Under the pieces are notes generated by a model that made no database searches, was not told the DNA's origin, and worked only from the letters and a program-made list of their open reading frames with translations. A stretch of DNA of 64,000 nt from Lachnospiraceae bacterium (GTDB taxonomy: Bacteria; Bacillota; Clostridia; Lachnospirales; Lachnospiraceae). A program made the position numbers and the translations under genes. The stretch is from the NCBI GenBank assembly GCA_022768465.1, contig JALELZ010000026.1, forward strand, positions 1 to 64,000. Direction: 5' to 3'. Positions 8,895-16,020 of this stretch are shown piece after piece. Positions within the stretch are counted from its first letter, which is position 1. Each line of letters starts with the position of its first letter.

Positions 8895-8933
8895 ATGCAC
8901 GGAACACCTGTAACTCAGGGTTCTGTGCATTTT
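8895..8933 (+). terminator. Hairpin, possible weak terminator or attenuator
   Basis: ATGCACGGAAC pairs with GTTCTGTGCAT around a short loop, followed by only TTTTGG. The T tract is short, so it may be a processing site or attenuator between the transporter gene and the VOC gene. Confidence 0.5.
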
Positions 8934-9074
8934 GGAAGGAAAGAAGAAAAGAGTCTTTCAAAAGGAATGCGTTGATATACTAAGAAAAAGTCGTTACATT
9001 TTAATTAGGTTCATATAGAGGCGGATTATTTTGGAGAAGATTATTAATTCAGCAAAGAACACGGAGGACACACT

Positions 9075-9488
9075 ATGCAAAACATGAAGGCATTTAGTGG
9101 CATTCATCATATTGCTCTGAAATGTGGTGACGCGGAAGAATATGTAAAGGTCATCGGTTTTTACAGAGACACTCTCGGACTTGAGACAGTACGCAGCTGG
9201 GGCACCGGTGATGATGCCGGATGTATGCTCAGTGCTGGAAGCGATATCGTAGAGATTTTTGCGACAGGTAAGATCATGGATGGAATCGGTGGACTCAATC
9301 ACTTTGCATTTGAAACAAATGTTGCGGAAGATGTCGATACCTGGATCGAAATTGTGAGGAGTGAAGGATACACAGTGACTCAGGAGGCTGAAGACGAGAC
9401 GATTTGTTCGGATCCGCCCATGTCGATCCGGTGTGCTTTCTTTACCGGACCGTTGGGTGAGACAATAGAGCTGTTTTATGTCTATTAA
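9075..9488 (+). CDS. VOC-family (glyoxalase/epimerase-like) protein
   Basis: 137 residues with the two beta-alpha-beta-beta-beta halves of the vicinal oxygen chelate fold. Likely metal ligands are His in IHHIALK, His in LNHFAFE and Glu in GETIELFYVY, as in glyoxalase I and methylmalonyl-CoA epimerase. RBS GGAGG 8 nt before the ATG. A 215-nt gap with a hairpin separates it from the operon, so it may be cotranscribed or independent. An epimerase or lyase step in the same catabolic pathway is plausible, not shown. Confidence 0.8.
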   Translation: MQNMKAFSGIHHIALKCGDAEEYVKVIGFYRDTLGLETVRSWGTGDDAGCMLSAGSDIVEIFATGKIMDGIGGLNHFAFETNVAEDVDTWIEIVRSEGYTVTQEAEDETICSDPPMSIRCAFFTGPLGETIELFYVY

Positions 9489-9561
9489 AGCAGATTGAAC
9501 AAGACATTTGCCTGCATCGTTACTTTCTGCAGATATTAACAGATTGAAAGAGATAAAGAGC

Positions 9562-9708
9562 TCATATTGAGAGCTGTTTGATGCTGGTATTTAAGTATGC
9601 TTTGCCGATAGTATGCCCTTCTGTATATTGGTCAAAATCAGGTATTCTTACGCAATAGTAATCTTCATATTCTTGAATATAAACAGGGTACACAAGTATA
9701 TCTTTCAT
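9562..9708 (-). pseudogene. Truncated HicB-family antitoxin remnant
   Basis: Reading leftwards from the ATG at 9708 gives MKDILVYPVYIQEYEDYYC and then VRIPDFDQYTEGHTIGK, clearly homologous to the prophage HicB-like protein at 13579-13848 (about 80 percent DNA identity over the first 97 bp). Similarity stops after about 35 codons and a stop follows at codon 49, half the usual length. It lies outside the prophage, so it is probably a relic of an earlier element. The rest of 9489-9881 is AT-rich with no other gene seen. Confidence 0.75.
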
Positions 9709-9881
9709 ATCAATAACTCTCTAACAGCTAACTATACTATACGCATCACAATGCGTATTATCAATAAGAGGCAATGGGAATCATTAATAAAAAAGCTCCC
9801 ATTTATTCCTAATATTAATATCTGTGTATACGTTTAAATCAGGCCTTTTGGCTCTTAATATATAATATTTATTTATCAAAG

Positions 9882-10550
9882 CTATTTGCTTTTAAGCAAC
9901 TCAAAATGATTACGGTTTGTCTTCAGCAATCCTTCCCTTTGCAGTTTTGAAAGCTCTACAGACATTGCTGCACGATCAACACACAGAAAGTCAGCAAGCT
10001 GCTGACGGTCAAAAGAAATGTCAAAGGACAGAGAAGCATGTCTGATAGATTCAGAAGATAAATAGGATAAAAGCTTTTCTCTGGTCGTTCGTTTGCTGAC
10101 ATGAGTGATTTTACCATTTAAGATCAGGATCCTGTTCGCCAGTACGCTGACAAGATTACGAATCAGCTTCAGATGATGATCACAGGCGGTCGGGCAAGAA
10201 ACTAACAGACGCTTAACATTTAAAAACAATATTTCGCAATCTGTTTCCGCCACAACACTGATATTTAAGACTGCACCCGGATTTGAGGCATAGGGTTCTC
10301 CGAAAAAGTCTCCAACAGAGCATTTGGATAATATATTGCGCTGCCCCCAAAGGTCCTCCTGAATTATCAATACTGAACCGCTTAGCACAAGCCCCATAAC
10401 TTCTGTGGAGTCTCCTGCTCTGAAAATATATGAACCACGAGGTCTGAAGATTTTGGAAGCATTTACACAATAAAGAATAGACAGGATTTCATTATCATTA
10501 AGCCCTGTGAAAAAAGGACAGCTTCTTAAAATTGGTAAATATTTTTCCAT
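9882..10550 (-). CDS. Crp/Fnr-family transcription regulator
   Basis: 222 residues. Cyclic-nucleotide-binding fold at about 10-130 (PRGSYIFRAGDSTEVMGLVL, VGDFFGEPYA) and a winged helix-turn-helix near the end (RQQLADFLCVDRAAMSVELS). No N-terminal Fnr-type cysteine cluster is seen, so the effector is unclear. Start at ATG 10550 because AGGAGC precedes it by 6-7 nt; an upstream TTG is less likely. Divergent from the ferredoxin relic, a pairing commonly seen in anaerobic Clostridia where such regulators control redox or nitrosative-stress genes. Confidence 0.88.
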   Translation of the reverse strand: MEKYLPILRSCPFFTGLNDNEILSILYCVNASKIFRPRGSYIFRAGDSTEVMGLVLSGSVLIIQEDLWGQRNILSKCSVGDFFGEPYASNPGAVLNISVVAETDCEILFLNVKRLLVSCPTACDHHLKLIRNLVSVLANRILILNGKITHVSKRTTREKLLSYLSSESIRHASLSFDISFDRQQLADFLCVDRAAMSVELSKLQREGLLKTNRNHFELLKSK

Positions 10551-10649
10551 AAAAATGCTCCTATTGTTCGAAATCAAACATACAAGTTAGATATATCATA
10601 CTATGATTAGGCCACAAAAGCAAAAATATCTGCAATGGAGGAAAATCAG

Positions 10650-11001
10650 ATGATTCGTAAGATTATTTATATTGACGAAGATAAATACACCGTATTTTGA
10701 CGGAGCAAAATTACTTATTGTAGCAGACTGTGCTGCATATGCTTATGCAAATTTCCATCAGGAATTTATTCGTGGCAAGGTGACATTGGTGGGCTGCCCT
10801 AAGCTTGACGGTGTAAATTATAGTGAAAAGCTGACGGAAATATTGCGAAATAACGAAATCAAGAGTGTTACAGTCGTACGCATGGAGGTACCGTGCTGCG
10901 GAGGGCTGGAAATGGCTGTAAAGACAGCACTGCAGGCCAGTGGTAAGTTTATTCCTTGGCAGATAGTCACTATCTCGATCGATGGAAAAATTATTGATTA
11001 A
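10650..11001 (+). pseudogene. 4Fe-4S ferredoxin gene with internal deletion
   Basis: A good RBS (GGAGG 10637-10641) and ATG at 10650 begin MIRKIIYIDEDK, the usual N-terminus of a ferredoxin that sits next to Crp regulators. It then runs straight into NTPYFDGAKLLIVADCAAY, which belongs about 140 residues further on in intact homologues, but in another frame; the first frame stops at TGA about 50 nt in. The cysteine-rich iron-sulfur domain is missing. The C-terminal part (VVRMEVPCCGGLEMA) is intact. The residual frame could be translated from TTG 10672, giving a cluster-less protein. Comparison with homologues is from memory. Confidence 0.75.
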
Positions 11002-11088
11002 ATGTTTATATAGCCGGAACTGAATGATTATCAGTTTCGGCTATTTTCATCCGATAAACAAATTAGAGTATCTTTAAAGGATTGGGGG

Positions 11089-11152
11089 TTTTAGCGCAGC
11101 CCTTATATAGCTTGCTAAAACGGCTGAAAGCCGCATGAAATGGGCGTTTTAG
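11089..11152. repeat. Repeated CTAAAACG/CGTTTTAG motifs beside attL
   Basis: TTTTAGCGC (11089-11097), CTAAAACG (11115-11122) and GCGTTTTAG (11144-11152) form overlapping inverted repeats. A related GCGCTAAAACCC occurs just outside the right att site (53633-53644). They may be host hairpins or arm-type sites of the integration reaction. Confidence 0.4.
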
Positions 11153-11191
11153 ATAGGTTGATATTAGAATGTATTGTTGTGTATTATTCGA

Positions 11192-11228
11192 AATTATATG
11201 GTTTCATTAGTAACACATTAGTAACAAA
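11192..11228 (+). repeat. attL: 37-bp prophage boundary repeat
   Basis: A 37-bp sequence identical to 53593-53629, directly abutting the stop codon of the integrase gene. It includes an internal 11-bp tandem repeat (CATTAGTAACA twice). Same orientation at both ends, integrase adjacent: the standard configuration of an attachment core. No tRNA gene is at the site. Confidence 0.9.
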
Positions 11229-12398
11229 TTAAAGAAAATCTGAGACTTTTATTTTTTCAATCTCAAGTCTTAAATCTTCAAGCTCTCTATGCCCATAAAC
11301 TGCATTAGTGACATCTTCAAATACATGTCCGAGCATACGCTTTTTATCGTTCTCTTTAACATTATATTTATCGCAGAGCATGGCAAAGGTGTGACGGGTG
11401 TCATGCGGTGTGTGGTAGGTCATGCCGTGAGCTGCACAATATTTCTTGATATCTTTTCGCAGTATTTGCGGAGTACCGATAAGTTTTTTGTCCCTGCGGA
11501 GGCGCTTTTTTACAAGCGGAATGATAGCGGAATGCATCGGCACGATCCGGACCTTACTTGTTTTAGTTTTCACGCCGCCTTCAAAATATGCTTCTTTGAC
11601 ATTTATTTTCGCTACACCATATTCGGAGACTCGGTGCCCGGAGAATATCATGATAAGCAGCATCTCAGCCGTAGGATCATCTTTATCCTTCCAAAGCTGT
11701 TTGATCTCATCGATTGAAAAAGGTACACCGTGCTCATCATCATCGGGCTTACGAATCGATACACGCTTAGAATAGTCCTTGTCGATATACTCCATGAGCT
11801 CCGCATAATTAAACACCTGCTTGATCAGTGTGACCATGAGCTCAAGCGATGAGTGCTTAAGCGGACAATCGTCTATGACCTTCTGCAGGTCAGCATAACG
11901 CAGATCCGCAATAAGCCTATCATGTAGAGGGCTTACATTCTTAAACGCTGCTTTTGTTGAATTAATGGTTGATACTGAATACTGCTTTTTAGACTTTTCA
12001 AATTTATCAATAAAGTATTCGTGATAGACTTCCGCGAAGGTCTTTTTGATTTCAGCTTCTTCTCCCGTGATACGCTGCGTGATAAGGGCATAGTTATTAA
12101 GCATGCCGCGTATAAGCTCTGACATGTTTTCAGCTGCTTCTTTCGGCTCTGAGCCTATATCAATATGATTCTCCATGCCAGGCGTGTACGTGCCCGCATT
12201 GTAGGCCGTAAGGATGGCAAATCCCTTATACCAACTGTCAACATAGCACAGCGGTTTCGGTCTGATCGGGCAGCCGTTAATGTCGAGCCCCTGGGACGTG
12301 GCCTGCACGCAATACGGATTCCTTCTGTTGCCTGGCAGCTTCCTTATGCTGCCAAAGCCTGCAGGCAGCTTCGGATATTTCTTTTTCTTTTGTGCCAT
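11229..12398 (-). CDS. int: Tyrosine-recombinase integrase
   Basis: 389 residues. N-terminal arm-binding and SAM-like core-binding domains, then a catalytic domain with all residues: Arg256 (SGHRVSE), Lys282, His332 and Arg335 (PHDTRH), His358 (LGH) and Tyr368 (AVYGH). It catalyses integration and excision at the adjacent att core. RBS AAAGGAGG precedes the ATG. Its 3' end touches attL, as in many temperate phages of Bacillota. Confidence 0.95.
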   Translation of the reverse strand: MAQKKKKYPKLPAGFGSIRKLPGNRRNPYCVQATSQGLDINGCPIRPKPLCYVDSWYKGFAILTAYNAGTYTPGMENHIDIGSEPKEAAENMSELIRGMLNNYALITQRITGEEAEIKKTFAEVYHEYFIDKFEKSKKQYSVSTINSTKAAFKNVSPLHDRLIADLRYADLQKVIDDCPLKHSSLELMVTLIKQVFNYAELMEYIDKDYSKRVSIRKPDDDEHGVPFSIDEIKQLWKDKDDPTAEMLLIMIFSGHRVSEYGVAKINVKEAYFEGGVKTKTSKVRIVPMHSAIIPLVKKRLRRDKKLIGTPQILRKDIKKYCAAHGMTYHTPHDTRHTFAMLCDKYNVKENDKKRMLGHVFEDVTNAVYGHRELEDLRLEIEKIKVSDFL

Positions 12399-12427
12399 AG
12401 TGACCTCCTTTCCTTTATTGAGTGGTT

Positions 12428-12481
12428 ATTTCCATTTTGGAAATGACTACACAAATCATCTTCTTGACGTCACGAAAATGA
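12428..12481. promoter_or_regulatory. Palindromes upstream of the integrase gene
   Basis: ATTTCC-N5-GGAAAT (12428-12444) and a TTGACGTCAC-type element (about 12463-12472) lie 30-80 bp upstream of the integrase start. The second is a degenerate relative of the TTGACGTCAA palindrome repeated around the hicB gene. Probably operators; inferred from position and repetition. Confidence 0.45.
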
Positions 12482-12553
12482 TATAGCATTTATCAATGCG
12501 CAAAAATCGCGTGTTGTTTTGGTAAACCCATCGAATTCGAGGGGTTTAGAACT

Positions 12554-13423
12554 TTATTCATCATCTTCGTTTTCTATTAATGATGCCGATGTGTTTATCA
12601 TCTCTATCAGAGCATTGTTAAGCTGTTCGGCATTTTTAGCAGTGATTACAGGCTTACCTGTTTTTCTTTCAATGTCCTTGCGTGCATTGCCGGCAATCTC
12701 TCCGCCGCTTCGAGCCACCTTTTTATTTGTAGCGAGTCCTTCAGGATTGTGGACTTTTGTAAGTTCTGTAGTTGTGGCTTCGGCAAGCATATTAAGAGCA
12801 AGCTTAAGTGTGCTCATGTTATCTCTGAGATTTTCCTTTTTTAAGCCCTTGAGGTCTTTATATTCTCTTGTGTCCATACCCGACCATGCTTTTGTGACTT
12901 CATTCGTGAGTATGGCGTATTCTTTTCCTTCCTTTACACCGTGAGACTTCCAGGCATCTGTTAATTCTTTGCGTGCTCTGATAGTCTGCAATCGCTGGTT
13001 GATCCAGTCGGCATCGTATCCTTTACGCGCATAGGCTTCAAGTGCTCTGTTGATGGTAAGCTCAGGATCTATATCTTCCTCTATGCGCTCACGACCTACC
13101 ATAGCAAGCCATTGCTTGAATGGTTCAGCCTTTGGGGACGGGATGGACTGGATGATACGCAAAAGCTGTTCAGTATCTGCTACGTCAGTTTTATATCGCT
13201 TACCGTCTTTTGGAGACTTTAATTTCAGTTGGTGACAATTTGTCACCGTCTCATTTCCTTCGTCTTTGAGACGTTGTTTAAGTTTATTCCAATATTTACG
13301 GCTATCTGTACTTTCAGACAGCACGCCAACAACATCAACTATAGAGAAGTACCATTTCTCATTCTCAGCATCCCATGCTGTGCGAATTTTCTGATTTTCA
13401 AAAAGCTGTATTTTATCGTTCAT
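12554..13423 (-). CDS. BRO-N domain phage antirepressor-like protein
   Basis: 289 residues. The N-terminal BRO domain (IRTAWDAENEKWYFSIVDVVGVL, then SRKYWNKLKQRL) is a DNA-binding module of phage antirepressors and DNA-damage-inducible D proteins; the C-terminal half (KKVARSGGEIAGNARKDIE) matches the DinD/BRO-C type. It probably counteracts the repressor or regulates lysogeny. Start at ATG 13423 with AGGAG 5 nt upstream, preferred over a start 15 nt earlier. One copy of the GTGACAATTTGTCAC dyad lies inside the coding sequence (13232-13246). Confidence 0.85.
   Translation of the reverse strand: MNDKIQLFENQKIRTAWDAENEKWYFSIVDVVGVLSESTDSRKYWNKLKQRLKDEGNETVTNCHQLKLKSPKDGKRYKTDVADTEQLLRIIQSIPSPKAEPFKQWLAMVGRERIEEDIDPELTINRALEAYARKGYDADWINQRLQTIRARKELTDAWKSHGVKEGKEYAILTNEVTKAWSGMDTREYKDLKGLKKENLRDNMSTLKLALNMLAEATTTELTKVHNPEGLATNKKVARSGGEIAGNARKDIERKTGKPVITAKNAEQLNNALIEMINTSASLIENEDDE
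13232..13246. promoter_or_regulatory. GTGACAATTTGTCAC operator-like dyad, copy 1
   Basis: 15-bp dyad with 6-bp perfect arms, inside the antirepressor gene. The same dyad, with one C/T change allowed, recurs at 13568, 13895 and 14926, always in the lysogeny arm. Confidence 0.6.
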
Positions 13424-13448
13424 AGTTTCTCCTATCATTTAAGCGTTG

Positions 13449-13516
13449 CGATTTTCCTGGTATTAGGAAAATCGTAGATTTCTAACCGTATGCAATTACA
13501 TACGTTTAAAACGGTT
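13449..13516. promoter_or_regulatory. Nested palindromes upstream of the antirepressor
   Basis: A perfect 10-bp inverted repeat CGATTTTCCT / AGGAAAATCG (13449-13474), then CGTATG-N6-CATACG (13487-13504) overlapping AACCGT / ACGGTT (13484-13489 and 13511-13516). They lie 26-95 bp upstream of the antirepressor ATG and probably form its operator region or hairpins in its leader. Confidence 0.6.
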
Positions 13517-13543
13517 GTAGAGGATTTCTCGGTATCTGAATAT

Positions 13544-13582
13544 CATTTTGTTGACGTCAACAAAATGGTGACAATTTGTCAC
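13544..13582. repeat. 39-bp composite palindromic repeat, copy A
   Basis: A perfect 24-bp palindrome with core TTGACGTCAA (13544-13567) fused directly to the dyad GTGACAATTTGTCAC (13568-13582). The same 39-bp unit, one base different, recurs at 13871-13909, so the two copies bracket the hicB-like gene. The hicB stop codon lies inside copy A. Confidence 0.9.
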
Positions 13583-13848
13583 GGTTTCATTTTTTTCAGT
13601 CGAAAATCAGCGTCTATCATATAGAGTTTTTCATTCCCTTCAGGTGAAGAATCCACAGAAAACGGAGCAGGAATTTCTTTTCCTTCATCTTCGTAATATA
13701 TGACAAGTGATGAAATACAATCTTTTGCCATCATCATTGCTTCATTAAGGGTATGACCTTCCGTGTATTGCTCGAGGTCAGGAATACTTACGCAATAGCA
13801 GCCTTCACATTCTTGAATATAAACAGGGTAAGCAAGTGTATCTTTCAT
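13579..13848 (-). CDS. HicB-family antitoxin-like protein, no HicA partner
   Basis: 89 residues with the HicB partial RNase H-like fold: YPVYIQECEGCYCVSIPDL, EQYTEGHTLNEAMMMAK, CISSLVIYYEDEG. HicB proteins neutralise HicA mRNA-cleaving toxins. No HicA is encoded next to it. A helix-turn-helix or RHH tail is not obvious. RBS AAGGAGG upstream of the ATG. It is flanked by 39-bp direct repeats and has a truncated relative on the host side at 9562-9708. It may block a host HicA, or be a decayed TA pair. Confidence 0.8.
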   Translation of the reverse strand: MKDTLAYPVYIQECEGCYCVSIPDLEQYTEGHTLNEAMMMAKDCISSLVIYYEDEGKEIPAPFSVDSSPEGNEKLYMIDADFRLKKMKP

Positions 13849-13870
13849 AAATACCTCCTTAAGCTACTAT

Positions 13871-13909
13871 CATTTTGTTGACGTCAACAAAATGGTGACA
13901 ATCTGTCAC
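13871..13909. repeat. 39-bp composite palindromic repeat, copy B
   Basis: Same orientation and structure as copy A: 24-bp palindrome 13871-13894, then GTGACAATCTGTCAC 13895-13909. It lies 22 bp upstream of the hicB start codon, a natural operator position. Confidence 0.9.
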
Positions 13910-13918
13910 CGGTTGAAA

Positions 13919-13960
13919 AACAAAAACAAAAAGACCTTGAGAATTTCTTCCCAAGGTCTA
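13919..13960 (-). terminator. Terminator downstream of the NYN gene
   Basis: On the minus strand AGACCTTGG pairs with TTCTCAAGGTCT (arms at 13933-13940 and 13952-13959) and is followed by TTTTTGTTTTTG. An adjoining ATGCAAT / ATTGCAT pair (13961-13967, 13991-13997) extends the fold. Confidence 0.8.
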
Positions 13961-14035
13961 ATGCAATCAGGCACGCTGGTCATTCGCTTTATTGCATGTT
14001 TATATTAACATGACTGAAGAAGAAATTCTACAACA

Positions 14036-14734
14036 TCAGTGTGCAAAACGATTTTTTACCGAAGGTGTTCGTATTCCGTCAATATGCTCGTATAAATCAG
14101 GTCTTATTGTCGATCGCATTGGGTCAAGTATAAAGTCAATCCCTTCTCTGCGGGCTTGCTTTGCCGCCGGAACAAAGTCGCTGTCACCCGAAATCAGGAT
14201 TATTTGATTTACTTGCTTTTTGAAGGAAAGTGAAGCGATATCAACACCAATTCGCATGTCAACGCCTTTTTGTTCCATATGGAGCTCCATATCATGCATT
14301 GAAGCATCATCAATATTTAAACTTCCAGATAAAAGCCTTTTTGTGGCATCTGCAGTAAAATGATACGCAAGTTGATTATCATTTATGTTGCCTAAACGCA
14401 ATGCAAGTTTTCTTTGATGTTTAAGCTCCGATAAAAAGCTATTCATCCAAATATATGCTTCGCTGTCTTTAAGCTTAATAGTCTTTTTTGTGATTGGGTT
14501 GTAGATATTCTTATCAATAGGAGGGCAATCATAATAAAAGATCCTATACAGATATCTATTTTCATAGTTATCTCTTAAATGAAGCATGCAATAGTGATAG
14601 AGCTCTTTTGATCGTGCTTTTGGATCAAGCTCGCCCCAAAGATTTTTAGCTCTTTTTCTATAAAAACCTCCATCAACTAATATTGCGGTTGAAATATTAT
14701 GCTTATAGTTTGTTTTGTCAAAACTGTTATTCAT
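14036..14734 (-). CDS. NYN-domain (LabA/DUF88-like) nuclease
   Basis: 232 residues with a PIN-like NYN fold. Acidic residues expected for a metal-dependent RNase are present: Asp21 in AILVDGGFY, Asp159 and Asp165 in KGVDMRIGVDIA, Asp184 and Asp186 in ISGDSDFVPAA. RBS GGAGG before the ATG. It is transcribed with the lysogeny genes, between terminators, so it is probably expressed in the lysogen. Such proteins in prophages are candidates for RNA-targeting superinfection immunity or abortive defence, which is inference. Confidence 0.85.
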   Translation of the reverse strand: MNNSFDKTNYKHNISTAILVDGGFYRKRAKNLWGELDPKARSKELYHYCMLHLRDNYENRYLYRIFYYDCPPIDKNIYNPITKKTIKLKDSEAYIWMNSFLSELKHQRKLALRLGNINDNQLAYHFTADATKRLLSGSLNIDDASMHDMELHMEQKGVDMRIGVDIASLSFKKQVNQIILISGDSDFVPAAKQARREGIDFILDPMRSTIRPDLYEHIDGIRTPSVKNRFAH

Positions 14735-14756
14735 GCAACCTCCATATAAACGAAAA

Positions 14757-14812
14757 AACCTTAGGTTTCGTGGCTTCCCTTATCATGGGAGGACTACTAC
14801 CTAAGGTTTACT
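14757..14812 (-). terminator. Terminator between repressor and NYN gene
   Basis: On the minus strand AAACCTTAGGT pairs with ACCTAAGGTTT and is followed by TTTTTT; the loop contains a second stem (CTCCCATGATAAGGGAAG). The large structured loop may make it part of a regulatory leader for the NYN gene. Confidence 0.75.
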
Positions 14813-14925
14813 TTTTATGCTACAAGCCGAAGCTTGTATATAACAAATACAATAAAAACGGGTAATAGTCAATCCTTTTCATGAATTGTATTTAAATAAA
14901 ACTTTTTTCCTGGCGTCGTCAACCC

Positions 14926-14940
14926 GTGACAATCTGTCAC
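14926..14940. promoter_or_regulatory. GTGACAATCTGTCAC operator-like dyad, copy 4
   Basis: Dyad located immediately after the repressor stop codon, preceded by GGCGTCGTCAACC, a decayed form of the TTGACGTCAAC palindrome seen in the 39-bp repeats. So the composite order is kept here as well. Confidence 0.6.
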
Positions 14941-14943
14941 GCT

Positions 14944-15606
14944 TTACATCCGGATAAGCGATTGAAAAAACAGCGCCTTTCCTATGACGTATACTCCGTC
15001 AAGCTCATCATCACGGTATATAAGAGGTGCGTATTTGGGATTTTCCGCAATGAGCTGCAGTGTGCTTGTCTCCGGATAGAAGTAAACTCTTTTAAGCGTG
15101 ACCTCATCGCCTATTGCAACTACAGCTATCTCTCCGTTCTCGACATGGCTGCACTGCTTAACAAAAATAAGGTCGCCGTCATATATCCTGGCATTAATCA
15201 TCGAGTCACCTTTAGCGGTGAGACAGTAATCAGCATCTATATCTTCATCAGCTAAAACATAGCTGTCATGTTCTTCATTGGCAAATATGGGAGTACCGCA
15301 GGCGACAGTGCCGAGCATGGGAATAGGTTTTTTATGAACATCAGAGAGTCGGGTAAGACCGTAGTCCTCTGGAGTGCGTGAAGAACGATTATGAGCTTCA
15401 ATCAAATCCGACTTATTAATATTAAAATAATTAGCAAGAAGCTGAACCTTGCCCATTCTTGGAAGTGCAACGCCTTGGCACCATGTGTTAAAAGTCTGTG
15501 GCGATACGCCTATAGCATCAGCTATTTCCTTCTGACTCTTCTGTGATTGTGAAATATAATATCTAAGGTTCTTTACGAATATCTTTTTCTGATCTTGATC
15601 TGTCAT
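14944..15606 (-). CDS. S24/LexA-type phage repressor
   Basis: 220 residues. N-terminal helix-turn-helix (QKEIADAIGVSPQTFNTWCQG, about 25-45) and a C-terminal self-cleaving peptidase: scissile bond in VACGTP (Cys103-Gly104), Ser135 in KGDSMIN and Lys172 in VTLKRV. RecA-stimulated cleavage would release lysogeny after DNA damage. Start at ATG 15606, RBS GAGGTG; a GTG 9 nt upstream is less likely. Divergent from the cro-like gene across the operator region. Confidence 0.93.
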   Translation of the reverse strand: MTDQDQKKIFVKNLRYYISQSQKSQKEIADAIGVSPQTFNTWCQGVALPRMGKVQLLANYFNINKSDLIEAHNRSSRTPEDYGLTRLSDVHKKPIPMLGTVACGTPIFANEEHDSYVLADEDIDADYCLTAKGDSMINARIYDGDLIFVKQCSHVENGEIAVVAIGDEVTLKRVYFYPETSTLQLIAENPKYAPLIYRDDELDGVYVIGKALFFQSLIRM

Positions 15607-15702
15607 TTTAATCACCTCATAAGCAATAAAGAGTTGTATTTACATCATATAAGAAAAAATCAAAATTCACAACTAAAAATAAAAAATAATTTGATTTTAG
15701 TA

Positions 15703-15731
15703 TTGACATCAAATTAAATTTGATTTATACT
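15703..15731 (+). promoter_or_regulatory. Early promoter (pR-like)
   Basis: TTGACA (15703-15708), exactly 17 bp, TATACT (15726-15731): near-consensus sigma-70 promoter for the cro-like gene and early operon. The 17-bp operator fills the spacer, so repressor binding would occlude RNA polymerase. Confidence 0.9.
15708..15724. promoter_or_regulatory. Repressor/Cro operator O1
   Basis: Perfect 17-bp palindrome ATCAAATT-A-AATTTGAT. Identical copy at 15967-15983. Half-sites AATTTGAT (15689-15696) and AATCAAAATT nearby probably complete an operator array between repressor and cro. Confidence 0.88.
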
Positions 15732-15766
15732 CTGGGTATCAATTTTGAAAGAAATGAGGTGATAAA

Positions 15767-15976
15767 TTGGCAAAAATTCAGATATCATTAGCAGCTGCCA
15801 GAGTTAACGCTGGTCTCACTCAAGATGATGTGGCAAAGGCTTTAAAGCTTAGTAAACAGACCATTGTTAACTGGGAAAAAGGAAAAAGCGAGCCTAGCAT
15901 AAATCAAGGCAGAATGCTTTCAGATCTTTACAAAATCCCTATGGATTATATTTTTTTGCCTATTAAATCAAATTAA
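15767..15976 (+). CDS. Cro/C1-type helix-turn-helix regulator
   Basis: 69 residues, almost entirely a helix-turn-helix of the XRE type (LTQDDVAKALKLSKQTIVNWE). Starts at TTG with RBS GAGGTGA. First gene of the rightward early transcript, where Cro is expected. The second operator copy overlaps its stop codon. Confidence 0.88.
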   Translation: MAKIQISLAAARVNAGLTQDDVAKALKLSKQTIVNWEKGKSEPSINQGRMLSDLYKIPMDYIFLPIKSN

Positions 15977-15983
15977 ATTTGAT
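15967..15983. promoter_or_regulatory. Repressor/Cro operator O2
   Basis: Second identical copy of the 17-bp palindrome, across the 3' end of the cro-like gene. It could act as a roadblock or loop-forming auxiliary operator. Confidence 0.85.
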
Positions 15984-16020
15984 TAAAGGCATAGCATAAA
16001 AAAAGAAAGGAGTGGAGACT

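Noticed and set aside
9613-9837. Plus-strand open frame of 74 codons
   Set aside because: It is the antisense of the hicB relic; no RBS and no similarity.
12519-12944. 141-codon plus-strand frame
   Set aside because: Antisense shadow of the BRO antirepressor gene.
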